Source: Fictibacillus sp. FJAT-27399 (lineage in GTDB: Bacteria; Bacillota; Bacilli; Bacillales; Fictibacillaceae). Taken from it: 64,000 nt of DNA. Every line of letters starts with the position of its first letter. Positions within the stretch are counted from its first letter, which is position 1. The translations under genes were made by a program, and so were the position numbers. The notes beneath the pieces were generated by a model, which made no database searches, was not told where the DNA came from, and worked only from the letters and a program-made list of their open reading frames with translations. Below are positions 8,329 to 18,279 of this stretch, piece by piece. The stretch covers positions 517,700-581,699 of the forward strand of contig NZ_LMVC01000002.1 of assembly GCF_001510655.1 (NCBI RefSeq), read 5' to 3'.

Positions 8329-9366
8329 ATGAAAGCAAAAGTAGCGATTAATGGACTCGGGCGGATCGGAAGAATGGTATTTCGTAAGATGATGGAGGAA
8401 AATAACGAGTTTGAGGTTGTAGCAATCAACGCAAGCTATCCTCCTGAAACGTTAGCACATATGATTAAGTATGACTCAATTCACGGAATGTTTGTTGGTG
8501 AAGTTAGTGCCCATGAAGGCTACTTAATGGTGGACGGGCAAAAAGTGCTTTTGCTTAATTCCCGCGACCCAAGAGAACTGCCATGGAAAGGGCTCGGCAT
8601 CGATATCGTGATTGAAGCCACTGGAAAATTCAAAACAAAGGAAATGGCAGGCTACCATCTGCAAGCTGGAGCGAAGAAGGTTATTATTACTGCACCTGGA
8701 AAAGATGAAGACATCACAATTGTTATGGGTGTAAATGACAGCGATTACAAAGCGGACGAACATCATATCTTATCCAATGCTTCATGCACAACGAACTGTC
8801 TGGCACCTGTAGTAAAAGTACTCGATGAACAGTTCGGGATTGAATCAGGAATGATGACTACTGTACATGCCTATACAAATGATCAAAATAATATTGATAA
8901 CCCGCATAAGGACCTCAGACGTGCAAGAGCTTGCGGCCAATCCATCATTCCAACGTCTACCGGGGCGGCAAAAGCAATCTCCAAGGTTCTTCCTCATCTC
9001 ACAGGAAAATTGAATGGAATGGCACTCCGAGTCCCGACTCCAAATGTATCATTAGTTGATTTAGTGGTCGATCTAAAAACGGATGTGACAGAAGAGATGG
9101 TAAATGTGGCTTTAAGAACTGCGTCTGAGGGTGCATTAAACGGTATTCTTGGATACAGCGAACAGCCGCTGGTTTCCATTGATTATAACGGTAATGAGAA
9201 TTCTTCAATCATTGATGGTTTATCAACAATGGTTATTGAGAATAAAAAAGTAAAAGTGCTTGCCTGGTATGACAATGAATGGGGCTATTCTTGCCGTGTT
9301 GTTGATCTGGCAGGTCTTGTTGCTGCAGGTTTAGCTCAAAAGGCGGATATGAGGATTCCTTCATAA
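8329..9366 (+). CDS. gapB: Gluconeogenic glyceraldehyde-3-phosphate dehydrogenase
   Basis: A 345-residue GapB-type enzyme (B. subtilis GapB is about 340). GapB mainly runs 1,3-bisphosphoglycerate reduction with NADP(H) during gluconeogenesis. The Rossmann motif GLGRIGR is at the N terminus, catalytic Cys153 lies in SNASCTTNCLAP and the catalytic His region in TVHAYTNDQN. The end WYDNEWGYSCRVVDL is typical. INASYPP after the second strand, in place of the acidic residue of glycolytic GapA, supports NADP preference. Separate unit behind a CcpN-type operator. Confidence 0.94.
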   Translation: MKAKVAINGLGRIGRMVFRKMMEENNEFEVVAINASYPPETLAHMIKYDSIHGMFVGEVSAHEGYLMVDGQKVLLLNSRDPRELPWKGLGIDIVIEATGKFKTKEMAGYHLQAGAKKVIITAPGKDEDITIVMGVNDSDYKADEHHILSNASCTTNCLAPVVKVLDEQFGIESGMMTTVHAYTNDQNNIDNPHKDLRRARACGQSIIPTSTGAAKAISKVLPHLTGKLNGMALRVPTPNVSLVDLVVDLKTDVTEEMVNVALRTASEGALNGILGYSEQPLVSIDYNGNENSSIIDGLSTMVIENKKVKVLAWYDNEWGYSCRVVDLAGLVAAGLAQKADMRIPS

Positions 9367-9376
9367 AGCAAAAATT

Positions 9377-9428
9377 AAAAAAGAACGGATGGAGCCAGTT
9401 TCTGGCGCTGTCCGTTCTTTTTGTTTTT
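9377..9428 (+). terminator. Terminator after gapB
   Basis: The long stem AAAAAGAACGGA/TCCGTTCTTTTT encloses a smaller GCCAG/CTGGC hairpin and is followed by T residues. Confidence 0.85.
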
Positions 9429-9498
9429 AAACAAATTCCACCCATTTTATGTCAATAGTTTTCATAGGAAAATTTAGAGGGGAATTTCAAACAAGTTA

Positions 9499-9527
9499 TT
9501 GCAAATGAAAAATAAAACAAGTATACT
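9499..9527 (+). promoter_or_regulatory. Sigma-A promoter of speD
   Basis: TTGCAA (9499-9504) and TATACT (9522-9527) are 17 bases apart. Transcription would begin near 9534, leaving a leader of about 140 bases before speD. Confidence 0.7.
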
Positions 9528-9533
9528 ATGATT

Positions 9534-9675
9534 CGTGAACTTCAAATAAAGCAAACCAAGGCGTTGGATTCTACTTAAAGGGTTAGGACCTCTTAGGACT
9601 AACTTTCCCCCGTGGTAGATGTTCAATACCGCATGCTTGAAGGCATGAAAAATTTTTAAGGGGGACTATGCTAAT
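9534..9675 (+). promoter_or_regulatory. Structured 5' leader of speD, candidate cis-regulatory RNA
   Basis: The leader can form at least three hairpins: GGTTAG/CTAACT near 9580-9605 with flanking G-U pairs, GTGGTA/TACCGC around 9613-9634, and CATGC/GCATG around 9633-9648. In addition CTTTCCCCC (about 9602-9610) is complementary to AAGGGGGA, the G-rich ribosome-binding region just before the start, so the site could be hidden. I do not recognise it as a SAM or other named riboswitch. Function is inferred. Confidence 0.45.
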
Positions 9676-10062
9676 ATGGATACAATGGGAAGACACGTAA
9701 TTGCTGAACTATGGGGATGCAACAGTGAAAAGCTAAATGATATGAGGTTTATTGAAGAGACGTTTGTTGACGCTGCCCTTAAAGCAGGTGCAGAAATTCG
9801 TGAGGTTGCTTTTCATAAGTTTGCGCCGCATGGCGTGAGTGGGGTTGTTATTATTTCTGAATCACATTTGACAATCCACAGTTTTCCAGAGCATGGTTAT
9901 GCAAGCATTGACGTATACACTTGTGGGGATCGTATTGATCCAAATGTGGCTGCTGATTACATTTCACAGGCTTTGGAAGCGAACAGCCGTGAAAATTTAG
10001 AAGTTCCACGTGGAATGGGTCCTGTTAAAGTTGCTAAAAACAAAGTTGCCGCTAATAAATAA
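9676..10062 (+). CDS. speD: S-adenosylmethionine decarboxylase proenzyme
   Basis: Makes decarboxylated SAM, the aminopropyl donor for spermidine. This is the short bacterial type (128 residues) that self-cleaves to form a pyruvoyl cofactor: Ser63 in [17 protein letters not shown] becomes the pyruvoyl group, with His68 and the downstream Cys (DVYTCGD) also conserved. Length and sequence match B. subtilis SpeD. It has its own promoter, long leader and terminator, unlike arrangements where it is co-transcribed with gapB. Confidence 0.95.
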   Translation: MDTMGRHVIAELWGCNSEKLNDMRFIEETFVDAALKAGAEIREVAFHKFAPHGVSGVVIISESHLTIHSFPEHGYASIDVYTCGDRIDPNVAADYISQALEANSRENLEVPRGMGPVKVAKNKVAANK

Positions 10063-10079
10063 AAATGAATGCTAAGTCG

Positions 10080-10113
10080 AAAAAGAGGTGTGTTATTTGC
10101 ACCTCTTTTTTTA
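10080..10113 (+). terminator. Terminator after speD
   Basis: AAAAAGAGGTG/CACCTCTTTTT stem with a nine-base loop and T run. Confidence 0.85.
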
Positions 10114-10153
10114 CTTTCCGCTTTTGCATAGAGGAGTTTAGAGGAGGAGTACC

Positions 10154-10549
10154 ATGCTTAGACAATTGCAAAATATCTTGAAGAATCATTCGGAAACTTC
10201 CGAGAACCACCAAGATCCTTTACTGCAAACCCATTATTTTAAAGCGAACCGCACGAAAGTCATGGATGCCATTGAAGAACTTGTCCGGCAGCAAAGCCAT
10301 TATAAACTGCTTGAATCATCAAAAGAACGGGGCGAGCTATCTTTTGAAGTTACAGCTCCAAGGAAGGCTTTTGCCGTGATCACTGCGACCTCTCTCAGAC
10401 CATTTAAAACGGCAGTCGATATTAATGTCACGTCTGAATCGCCGCTTCCGATCGATTTTGGATACAGCAGAAAGGTGATCCTTGCTATTAATGAAGGATT
10501 GAAAGGAAAGCTTGAATTTATTGGCACATCTCTGCTTGAAAACAATTAA
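10154..10549 (+). CDS. Conserved hypothetical cytosolic protein
   Basis: A 131-residue soluble protein with no signal peptide or membrane segment, behind a strong GAGGAGGAG ribosome site. The N terminus (about 1-25) is polar, and the rest alternates beta-rich stretches (ELSFEVTAPRKAFAVITATSLRP) and a C-terminal helix. I do not recognise a catalytic motif. It lies alone between the speD terminator and nrdR, and no function can be given. Confidence 0.75.
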   Translation: MLRQLQNILKNHSETSENHQDPLLQTHYFKANRTKVMDAIEELVRQQSHYKLLESSKERGELSFEVTAPRKAFAVITATSLRPFKTAVDINVTSESPLPIDFGYSRKVILAINEGLKGKLEFIGTSLLENN

Positions 10550-10624
10550 TTCTTGTCACATGCCCTCCTTTTGTCTAAGATAGAATTATAATAGAGGTTA
10601 ATTAATTTTTGGAGTTGATCTGCT

Positions 10625-11086
10625 TTGCGTTGTCCGTCCTGTCAGTATAACGGTACAAAAGTGCTTGATTCTAGACCGGTCCATTCGGGGAGATCGATTC
10701 GCCGCAGGCGGGAATGCGAGTCATGCACCTATCGATTTACAACCTTTGAAACGGTTGAAGAAATACCGCTGATTGTTGTGAAAAAGGAAGGTGCCCGGGA
10801 AGAATTCAGCCGTGAAAAAATTCTTCGCGGACTTATAAAAGCTTGTGAGAAACGCCCTGTACCTTTAGAAGTTCTTGAAAATATCGTGGACAACATAGAA
10901 AAGGACCTGCGGAACCAAGGGGTTTCTGAAATAAACAGCAAAGAAGTCGGCGAAAAAGTCATGGATTATCTTGCGGACACGGACGAAGTAGCTTATGTCC
11001 GATTTGCTTCGGTCTACCGGCAATTTAAGGACATCAATGTATTCATACAGGAACTGAAAGAATTAATAAAAAAAGACGAGCACTAA
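10625..11086 (+). CDS. nrdR: NrdR, transcriptional repressor of ribonucleotide reductase genes
   Basis: A 153-residue regulator that senses ATP/dATP and represses nrd operons. It has the N-terminal zinc ribbon CPSC-(x)n-CESC (residues 3-34) and an ATP-cone (about 49-139; [20 protein letters not shown]). Translation starts at TTG 10625, giving the invariant MRCPSC beginning. It precedes dnaB and dnaI, the conserved replication cluster in bacilli, although a hairpin terminator separates it from dnaB. Confidence 0.96.
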   Translation: MRCPSCQYNGTKVLDSRPVHSGRSIRRRRECESCTYRFTTFETVEEIPLIVVKKEGAREEFSREKILRGLIKACEKRPVPLEVLENIVDNIEKDLRNQGVSEINSKEVGEKVMDYLADTDEVAYVRFASVYRQFKDINVFIQELKELIKKDEH

Positions 11087-11089
11087 CTT

Positions 11090-11122
11090 GCGTAAGACAG
11101 TACCAGTTTTACGCTTTTTTTT
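11090..11122 (+). terminator. Terminator after nrdR
   Basis: GCGTAA/TTACGC stem with a 13-base loop followed by eight T. It may be partial, since nrdR and dnaB are often co-expressed. Confidence 0.7.
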
Positions 11123-11184
11123 ATCGGAATGCTTGTTTTTCTCTATAGACTTAGAAAAAAACTTTTTTTTGAAAGGTGAGAACC

Positions 11185-12564
11185 ATGAGTGTACACTGGA
11201 AAGAAATTGTCCCGGTGGATACATATGAGGTTCAATTTAGCGGCTATCTCCATAATATAGACCGCAAAGTATTGACCATGCTGTACCAGCCGTTAATAGG
11301 CGCTTTTGCCTATAGTTTATATATGACATTTTGGTGTGATGCCGAAATGAAAACGCCAAAAGAGCAAACGCATCAGAGGCTCATGAATGTTACCCAATTT
11401 TCATTGAAGGATATTATTGCTGCCCGAAAAAAGCTGGAAGCCATCGGCCTGCTGAAAACTTATAAACGGGATAAAGAAGATTCGAGGGTTTACTTATATG
11501 AATTGCAAACCCCTCTGTCACCGGATGGATTTTTCAACGATGGGGTCTTGAACATCTATCTTTATAATCGATTAGGCAAAACAAAATATTGCGAGATGCG
11601 AGACCATTTTATTCAAGAGGAAACTGAGATGGAAGAATACGTGGATATGACGTCATCATTTAATGATGTTTTCGTATCGCTTCATCCCTCTGAAATGACA
11701 GCAGGGACTTATTCGGAAATTCAGGAGGGATCAGGCGGAAGTCTGGCAGAAAGAAAACCAGGCAATCCGTTGTCCATCACTTCTGAGGACTTTGATTTTG
11801 ATTTGTTGATCTCCAGCATTTCAAGCTTTATTCTTCCGAAAGAGGTCATAACTCCTTCCATAAGGGAATCGATCCTTAAACTGGCATACGTTTACCAGAT
11901 GGGACCGCTTGAGATGAGCAGGCAAATCCAAAACGCGTACCATCTTCATGGAGAGTTGACTGCCGAAAATCTCCGGAAGGAAGTTCAAAAATGGTACAGG
12001 ATTGAAAACAACAACCAGCTGCCGCAGATGGCTCTCCGTACTCAGCCGCAGAGCTTAAAATCAGCTGCAGGCAGAGAGCCTGTCACAGAAGAAGAAAAAG
12101 TGATAAAATTCTTTGAAGAAGTATCACCTTTTCAATTGCTGGAACTCCAATCTGGAACAAAGCCGGCGGAAGTGGATTTGAATATTGTTACGTATCTCAT
12201 GCTGGAGCAAAAAATGACTCCGGGTGTGGTCAATGTTTTGATCGACTATGTACTGAAGACCAATGATCTAAAACTTACACGTTCGTTCGTCGAAAAAATT
12301 GCGAGCCACTGGGCCAGGAAAAAAGTACAAACCGTTCAGGAAGCCATGGCGCTAGCTCGTTCAGAACAGAAGAAGTACAAAGAGTGGCAGGAGCGTAAGA
12401 ATACAAATTATAAGCGTAATGGAACCCAGAAAAAGAGCGCCCGTCTGCCAGACTGGCTGAAGGATGAAGAGGCAACGGCAGAGAAAAAAGAAAAGAACAA
12501 TAATAATAATGAGCTTGAAGAGCAAAACCAGCAATGGCTTGAAAACCTGCTTAAAGAAATCTAA
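11185..12564 (+). CDS. dnaB: DnaB, replication initiation and membrane attachment protein
   Basis: Helicase-loading co-factor of Firmicutes (not the E. coli DnaB helicase), which acts with DnaD and DnaI at oriC and PriA restart sites. The 459-residue protein has a winged-helix N-terminal domain (about 1-120) and a DnaB/DnaD C-terminal domain (about 300-400), then a charged Glu/Lys/Asn-rich tail. ATG 11185 is chosen because GAAAGGTGAG lies just upstream; the in-frame GTG at 11176 overlaps that site. It is followed after 14 bases by dnaI. Confidence 0.92.
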   Translation: MSVHWKEIVPVDTYEVQFSGYLHNIDRKVLTMLYQPLIGAFAYSLYMTFWCDAEMKTPKEQTHQRLMNVTQFSLKDIIAARKKLEAIGLLKTYKRDKEDSRVYLYELQTPLSPDGFFNDGVLNIYLYNRLGKTKYCEMRDHFIQEETEMEEYVDMTSSFNDVFVSLHPSEMTAGTYSEIQEGSGGSLAERKPGNPLSITSEDFDFDLLISSISSFILPKEVITPSIRESILKLAYVYQMGPLEMSRQIQNAYHLHGELTAENLRKEVQKWYRIENNNQLPQMALRTQPQSLKSAAGREPVTEEEKVIKFFEEVSPFQLLELQSGTKPAEVDLNIVTYLMLEQKMTPGVVNVLIDYVLKTNDLKLTRSFVEKIASHWARKKVQTVQEAMALARSEQKKYKEWQERKNTNYKRNGTQKKSARLPDWLKDEEATAEKKEKNNNNNELEEQNQQWLENLLKEI

Positions 12565-12578
12565 AGGGGGGAACGAAA

Positions 12579-13517
12579 ATGGAATCGATTATGGACGCCG
12601 TTAAAAAAATGGAAGGGTACGGTCAGCTTAAAAAGGAATATGACCGAATTAAGCAGCATGTACTCACAGATCCTTATGTTATCTCATTCCTGGAGCAGAA
12701 CCCTGATTTGAACCAATCAAGCATTGAAAAAGGATTGACGAAGCTCTATGAATATTCCAAGGAAAAGAACCATTGTTCCAATTGCCCAGGGCTGAATCTT
12801 TGCCCAAACCTGATGCAAGGGTATCAGCCGGAACTGGCGGCAGAAAGAAATACGATAGAAATTTATTATGAAAAATGTTCGCTGAAAAAACAGGATGAAA
12901 AACAGAAGTCGATGAGTGCCCTCATCCGAAGTTATTTTATCCCGAAAGATATCCTGCAGGCATCCTTTGACCGTCTTCACAGCATTGATCAAGACAGAAG
13001 AGAAGCGATTGGTGCTGCATGGGATTTTGTCAAAGCGGCTTCTTCTGGAGAAGGGGCGAAAGGGATTTACTTTTACGGCAAGTTTGGTGTTGGAAAGACT
13101 TATCTGCTGGGTGCGATAGCCAACGCGTTGGCTGAGCGGCAGATTCCTTCATTGCTCGTTCATACTCCCGAGTTTTTGCGGGAGATGAAAAGCAGCCTTT
13201 CTGACGGAAGTTTCAACGAAAAAATGGAGCTGCTCAAAACCGTTCCTGTCCTCATGCTTGACGATCTTGGTGCCGAAAACATGACAAATTGGGTCAGGGA
13301 TGAAATCATTGGTGTCATACTTCAATATCGTATGATGGAGAGGCTGCCGACGCTGTACTCCTCCAATTATGATTTTACCTTGCTTGAAGAGCATTTTTCC
13401 TACTCGCAAAAAGGCGGCCTCGAGCAAGCAAAAGCAAAACGGATCATGGAGCGTATTCGCCATCTTGCCGTGCCGATCTTTATCGGTGGAGATAAAAACT
13501 TCAGAACTTTTCAGTAA
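12579..13517 (+). CDS. dnaI: DnaI, helicase loader
   Basis: AAA+ ATPase of 312 residues that loads the replicative helicase DnaC. The N-terminal helicase-binding domain carries the zinc-binding cluster CSNCPGLNLC (about 67-76, with a nearby His). The C-terminal ATPase shows Walker A GKFGVGKTYL (about 167-176), Walker B VLMLDDLGAE and the sensor-like SSNYDF. A GGGGGG ribosome site precedes it and a terminator follows. Confidence 0.95.
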   Translation: MESIMDAVKKMEGYGQLKKEYDRIKQHVLTDPYVISFLEQNPDLNQSSIEKGLTKLYEYSKEKNHCSNCPGLNLCPNLMQGYQPELAAERNTIEIYYEKCSLKKQDEKQKSMSALIRSYFIPKDILQASFDRLHSIDQDRREAIGAAWDFVKAASSGEGAKGIYFYGKFGVGKTYLLGAIANALAERQIPSLLVHTPEFLREMKSSLSDGSFNEKMELLKTVPVLMLDDLGAENMTNWVRDEIIGVILQYRMMERLPTLYSSNYDFTLLEEHFSYSQKGGLEQAKAKRIMERIRHLAVPIFIGGDKNFRTFQ

Positions 13518-13534
13518 AATAGATCTACTTGATT

Positions 13535-13564
13535 AACCTCTATCATAAAAGATAGAGGTTTTTT
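13535..13564 (+). terminator. Terminator after dnaI
   Basis: AACCTCTATC/GATAGAGGTT perfect 10-bp stem with a six-base loop and T run. Confidence 0.9.
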
Positions 13565-13635
13565 GTTTAGTCTGATGAATCTTCGGGAAGATGCAAATAC
13601 TACCTATAGAATCAGCAGACAGAAAGGAAATGAAT

Positions 13636-15295
<1,660 letters not shown>

Positions 15296-15323
15296 GCCTT
15301 AAATAATTAAGATGAAACGAACT

Positions 15324-15360
15324 AAGACAAACCGGCTTGCTCGGTTTGTCTTTCTCTTTT
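15324..15360 (+). terminator. Terminator after gdh
   Basis: AGACAAACCG/CGGTTTGTCT stem with a seven-base loop and a T-rich tail. Confidence 0.85.
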
Positions 15361-15461
15361 ATCATTGCATTCCTGCAGCTGTATTCATTTCGCAAAATTT
15401 TTTAAAATGTGATAGGATAATAGAATGCTACATAAGATGTCCGTAACTGGAGGTAATATAG

Positions 15462-16568
15462 ATGAGCATTGATGCGATTTTGCAGAAAGCCCTTGATGGT
15501 ACACGATTGACCGTTAAGGATGCTGTTGCTCTGTATGAGAGTGATGAAGTTGAAAAAATGGGTGAGGCGGCCGACGTCATCATGAAGCGGTGGCATCCAG
15601 AACCGATTACTACTTTTGTTATCGGGCGAAACGTGAACTATACCAATTTTTGTGATACATACTGCCGTTTCTGTGCATTCTACCGTCCGCCTGGAAGCAA
15701 GGAAGGTTATGTGCTGGATGATGAAGTGATCTTCCAAAAAATCCAGGAAACGATCGATGTAGGCGGAACAGAGATCTTGATGCAGGGTGGAACAAACCCG
15801 AATCTGCCGTTCTCTTATTACACTGATCTGCTCCGCAATATTAAAAAGCGCTTTGATATTACGATGCACTCCTTCTCTCCGGCTGAGATCTGGAAGATGG
15901 TCGAAGTTTCAGGCCTCTCACTGGAAGAAGTCCTAAAAGAGCTGAAGGATGCAGGACTTGACTCTCTGCCTGGCGGCGGAGCCGAGATCCTTGATGACCG
16001 TACGAGGAAAAAAATCAGCCGCTTAAAAGGATCATGGACAGAGTGGATCGACTGCATGAAAACGGCGAAGAAAGTCGGTCTTCATTCCACGGCTACCATG
16101 GTTATCGGTTTCGGCGAGACCTTTGAAGAGAGAGCATTGCATCTTCAGCGTGTCCGTGATGCTCAAGATGAGACCAACTGTTTCTTAGCCTTTATCTCAT
16201 GGACGTTCCAGCCAGATAACACGAACTTAAAGGGTGAGAAAACAACGCCAAGAGAATATCTTAAAAATGTGGCAATCTCACGCCTCTTCTTGGATAACAT
16301 TTCAAACTTCCAGTCTTCCTGGGTGACGATGGGACCTGAGGTTGGCAAAAAGTCTCTTCATTACGGCTGCAACGACTTCGGAAGCACGATGATGGAAGAG
16401 AACGTGGTCTCAGCTGCCGGAACGACCCATAAAGTCAATACGAATCTGACACTGCGCCTCATACGGGAAGCGGGTAAAATCCCGGCACAGCGCAACACCA
16501 AATACGAAACGCTGCGTGTGTTCGACGAAGAAGAAACCGCAGAAAAAGACTTTGTCATGCAGAACTGA
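15462..16568 (+). CDS. mqnC: Cyclic dehypoxanthine futalosine synthase (radical SAM)
   Basis: Radical SAM enzyme of 368 residues that cyclises dehypoxanthine futalosine in the futalosine route to menaquinone. The [4Fe-4S] motif is CDTYCRFC (CxxxCxxC, about 67-74), within NYTNFCDTYCRFCAFYRPPG. Other family stretches are MQGGTNPNLP, HSFSPAEI, SLPGGGAEI and ATMVIGFGETFEER. It is a single-gene unit after the gdh terminator and before its own terminator; no other mqn or men gene lies in this window. Some bacilli carry futalosine-pathway genes and others use the classical men route, so this gene is informative about the quinone pathway. Confidence 0.9.
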   Translation: MSIDAILQKALDGTRLTVKDAVALYESDEVEKMGEAADVIMKRWHPEPITTFVIGRNVNYTNFCDTYCRFCAFYRPPGSKEGYVLDDEVIFQKIQETIDVGGTEILMQGGTNPNLPFSYYTDLLRNIKKRFDITMHSFSPAEIWKMVEVSGLSLEEVLKELKDAGLDSLPGGGAEILDDRTRKKISRLKGSWTEWIDCMKTAKKVGLHSTATMVIGFGETFEERALHLQRVRDAQDETNCFLAFISWTFQPDNTNLKGEKTTPREYLKNVAISRLFLDNISNFQSSWVTMGPEVGKKSLHYGCNDFGSTMMEENVVSAAGTTHKVNTNLTLRLIREAGKIPAQRNTKYETLRVFDEEETAEKDFVMQN

Positions 16569-16584
16569 TAGAAAAACATAGAAT

Positions 16585-16617
16585 CCCGGCCTTTCTTGTA
16601 GAGGGCTGGGTTTTTTT
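16585..16617 (+). terminator. Terminator after mqnC
   Basis: CCCGGCC/GGCTGGG stem (one G-T pair) with an AT-rich loop and seven T. Confidence 0.85.
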
Positions 16618-16698
16618 GCGCAATTAATTATTGGAATATTCTCATTTTTGATAATTTTGTTATAATAAAGAGGATTACATAATTTAAGGGGGACAAAG

Positions 16699-17484
16699 AT
16701 GAAAAAAGTAGTGTTGTTATTATTGCTTGGGAGTTTGCTGACATTGGCAGCATGTGGAGGAAAATCCACGTCAGGAAGCCCGTCTGAGAAATTGGTTGTA
16801 GGAACAGACGCTGCATATGCTCCATTTGAGTATTTAAAAGATGGGAAGATTGTCGGTTTTGATGTTGATTTGCTCAAGGCCGTTATGAAGGAAGCAAAGC
16901 TGGATTATAAGTTGAAAAACACAGGATGGGATCCTCTGTTTACCTCTTTACAAAGCGAACAGGTCCAGGCTGGTATTTCAGCGATAACCATTAATGATGA
17001 TCGAAAAAAATCATATGACTTCTCATCTCCATATTTTGAGTCCATTAATAAGATTCTTACAAAAGAAGGGTCACCGATAAAAAGTGTGGATGATTTAAAA
17101 GGAAAGAAGGTCAGTGTTCAAAATGGAACGACCGGACAAGCTGCCTTGGAAAAGAAATTTGGGAAAGAAAATACCAATGTCAAAAAATACGACAGTAATG
17201 TGTTGGCTATTCAGGCACTAATAAGCGGTGAAGTGGATGCGGTTGTTGCTGATAACACCGTTGTAGATGAGTATGCAAAAAACAATCCGGACAAAAAGCT
17301 CTCAGTCGTAAATGATAAAACAAACTTTGAATCTGAATTCTATGGTATTGCTTTTCCTAAGGGCAGCAAAGATAAAGCAAAAGTTGACAAAGCTTTGAAG
17401 AAGGTCATTGCTGATGGAACCTACACCAAAATTTATAAACAGTGGTTTAAAGTAGAACCAAACCTGGATGTGCTGAAAAAATAA
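16699..17484 (+). CDS. artP: Amino-acid ABC transporter substrate-binding lipoprotein
   Basis: Extracellular solute-binding protein family 3, 261 residues, tethered by a lipid. The signal peptide ends in the lipobox LAAC, giving Cys19. The binding fold shows KLVVGTDAAYAPFEY, the signature VGFDVDLLKAVMKEA and the ligand-site region ISAITINDDRKKSYDFSSPYF. It is close to ArtP/YqiX-like basic amino-acid binding proteins, but the exact ligand (Arg, Lys, Gln or cystine) cannot be decided. The permease gene follows 27 bases later. Confidence 0.85.
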   Translation: MKKVVLLLLLGSLLTLAACGGKSTSGSPSEKLVVGTDAAYAPFEYLKDGKIVGFDVDLLKAVMKEAKLDYKLKNTGWDPLFTSLQSEQVQAGISAITINDDRKKSYDFSSPYFESINKILTKEGSPIKSVDDLKGKKVSVQNGTTGQAALEKKFGKENTNVKKYDSNVLAIQALISGEVDAVVADNTVVDEYAKNNPDKKLSVVNDKTNFESEFYGIAFPKGSKDKAKVDKALKKVIADGTYTKIYKQWFKVEPNLDVLKK

Positions 17485-17511
17485 ACCTACTCAGAATGAC
17501 CGGAGGAACAC

Positions 17512-18171
17512 ATGGATTTCTATAAATTTGATCTCGTAGAGAAATATTTACCTTTTTTTATTAAAGGAACATGGGTTACGATCGAAATTTCAGTTGCGAG
17601 CATTATTTTCGGAACCCTCTTGGGACTATTCATCGCACTCGGAAAAATGTCTTCAGTCCAGGTGATTCGGCAGCCGTTCATTTGGTATATAAACTTTTTT
17701 CGGGGAACACCGCTACTTGTTCAACTTTTCTTGATTCACTTTGCGGTCATGCCGCTTTTCATGAAGCCTCCTATTGCACTTGTTTCTGCCATTACGGCTC
17801 TCTCCTTAAATGCAGCGGCCTACATCGCGGAGATCTTTAGAGCGGGTATCCAATCTATTGATAAAGGCCAGACCGAGGCAGCCCGTTCGCTGGGGATGAC
17901 GCATAGACAGACAATGAGGCATATTATCATTCCTCAGGCATCTAAACGCATGATTCCTCCTTTAGGAAATGAATTCATTGTTTTAATTAAAGATTCTTCA
18001 CTGGCAGCCGTCATTGCGACTGAAGAACTGATGTACTGGGGAAGAGCGATGATGGGAGAATACTATCGTCCTTGGGAACCTTTTTTGACGGTAGCGCTTA
18101 TTTATCTGATTCTTACTCTTACGTTGACACAACTGCTAAACTTTCTTGAACGCAAATATGCACTGGATTAA
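17512..18171 (+). CDS. artQ: Amino-acid ABC transporter permease
   Basis: Inner-membrane permease of the HisMQ family, 219 residues and about five helices, partner of the preceding binding protein. The N-terminal GTWVTIEISV, the FRGTPLLVQLF segment and the EAA loop EAARSLGMTHRQTMRHIIIPQA, which docks the ATPase, are clear. A terminator follows immediately and the next gene is ytxC, so the ATP-binding subunit normally third in this operon type is missing locally. Confidence 0.88.
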   Translation: MDFYKFDLVEKYLPFFIKGTWVTIEISVASIIFGTLLGLFIALGKMSSVQVIRQPFIWYINFFRGTPLLVQLFLIHFAVMPLFMKPPIALVSAITALSLNAAAYIAEIFRAGIQSIDKGQTEAARSLGMTHRQTMRHIIIPQASKRMIPPLGNEFIVLIKDSSLAAVIATEELMYWGRAMMGEYYRPWEPFLTVALIYLILTLTLTQLLNFLERKYALD

Positions 18172-18175
18172 CCGG

Positions 18176-18200
18176 CAGCAGGGAAACCTGCTGTTTTTTT
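18176..18200 (+). terminator. Terminator after the artPQ pair
   Basis: CAGCAGG/CCTGCTG stem, GAAA-type loop, then seven T. Confidence 0.9.
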
Positions 18201-18279
18201 ATTAATCTTTTAAAAGAGTTCATTTTTCATGACGTTGTCCCATATAGTGTAACATCGAGTGTTTGGGGGAGGGACAGGG

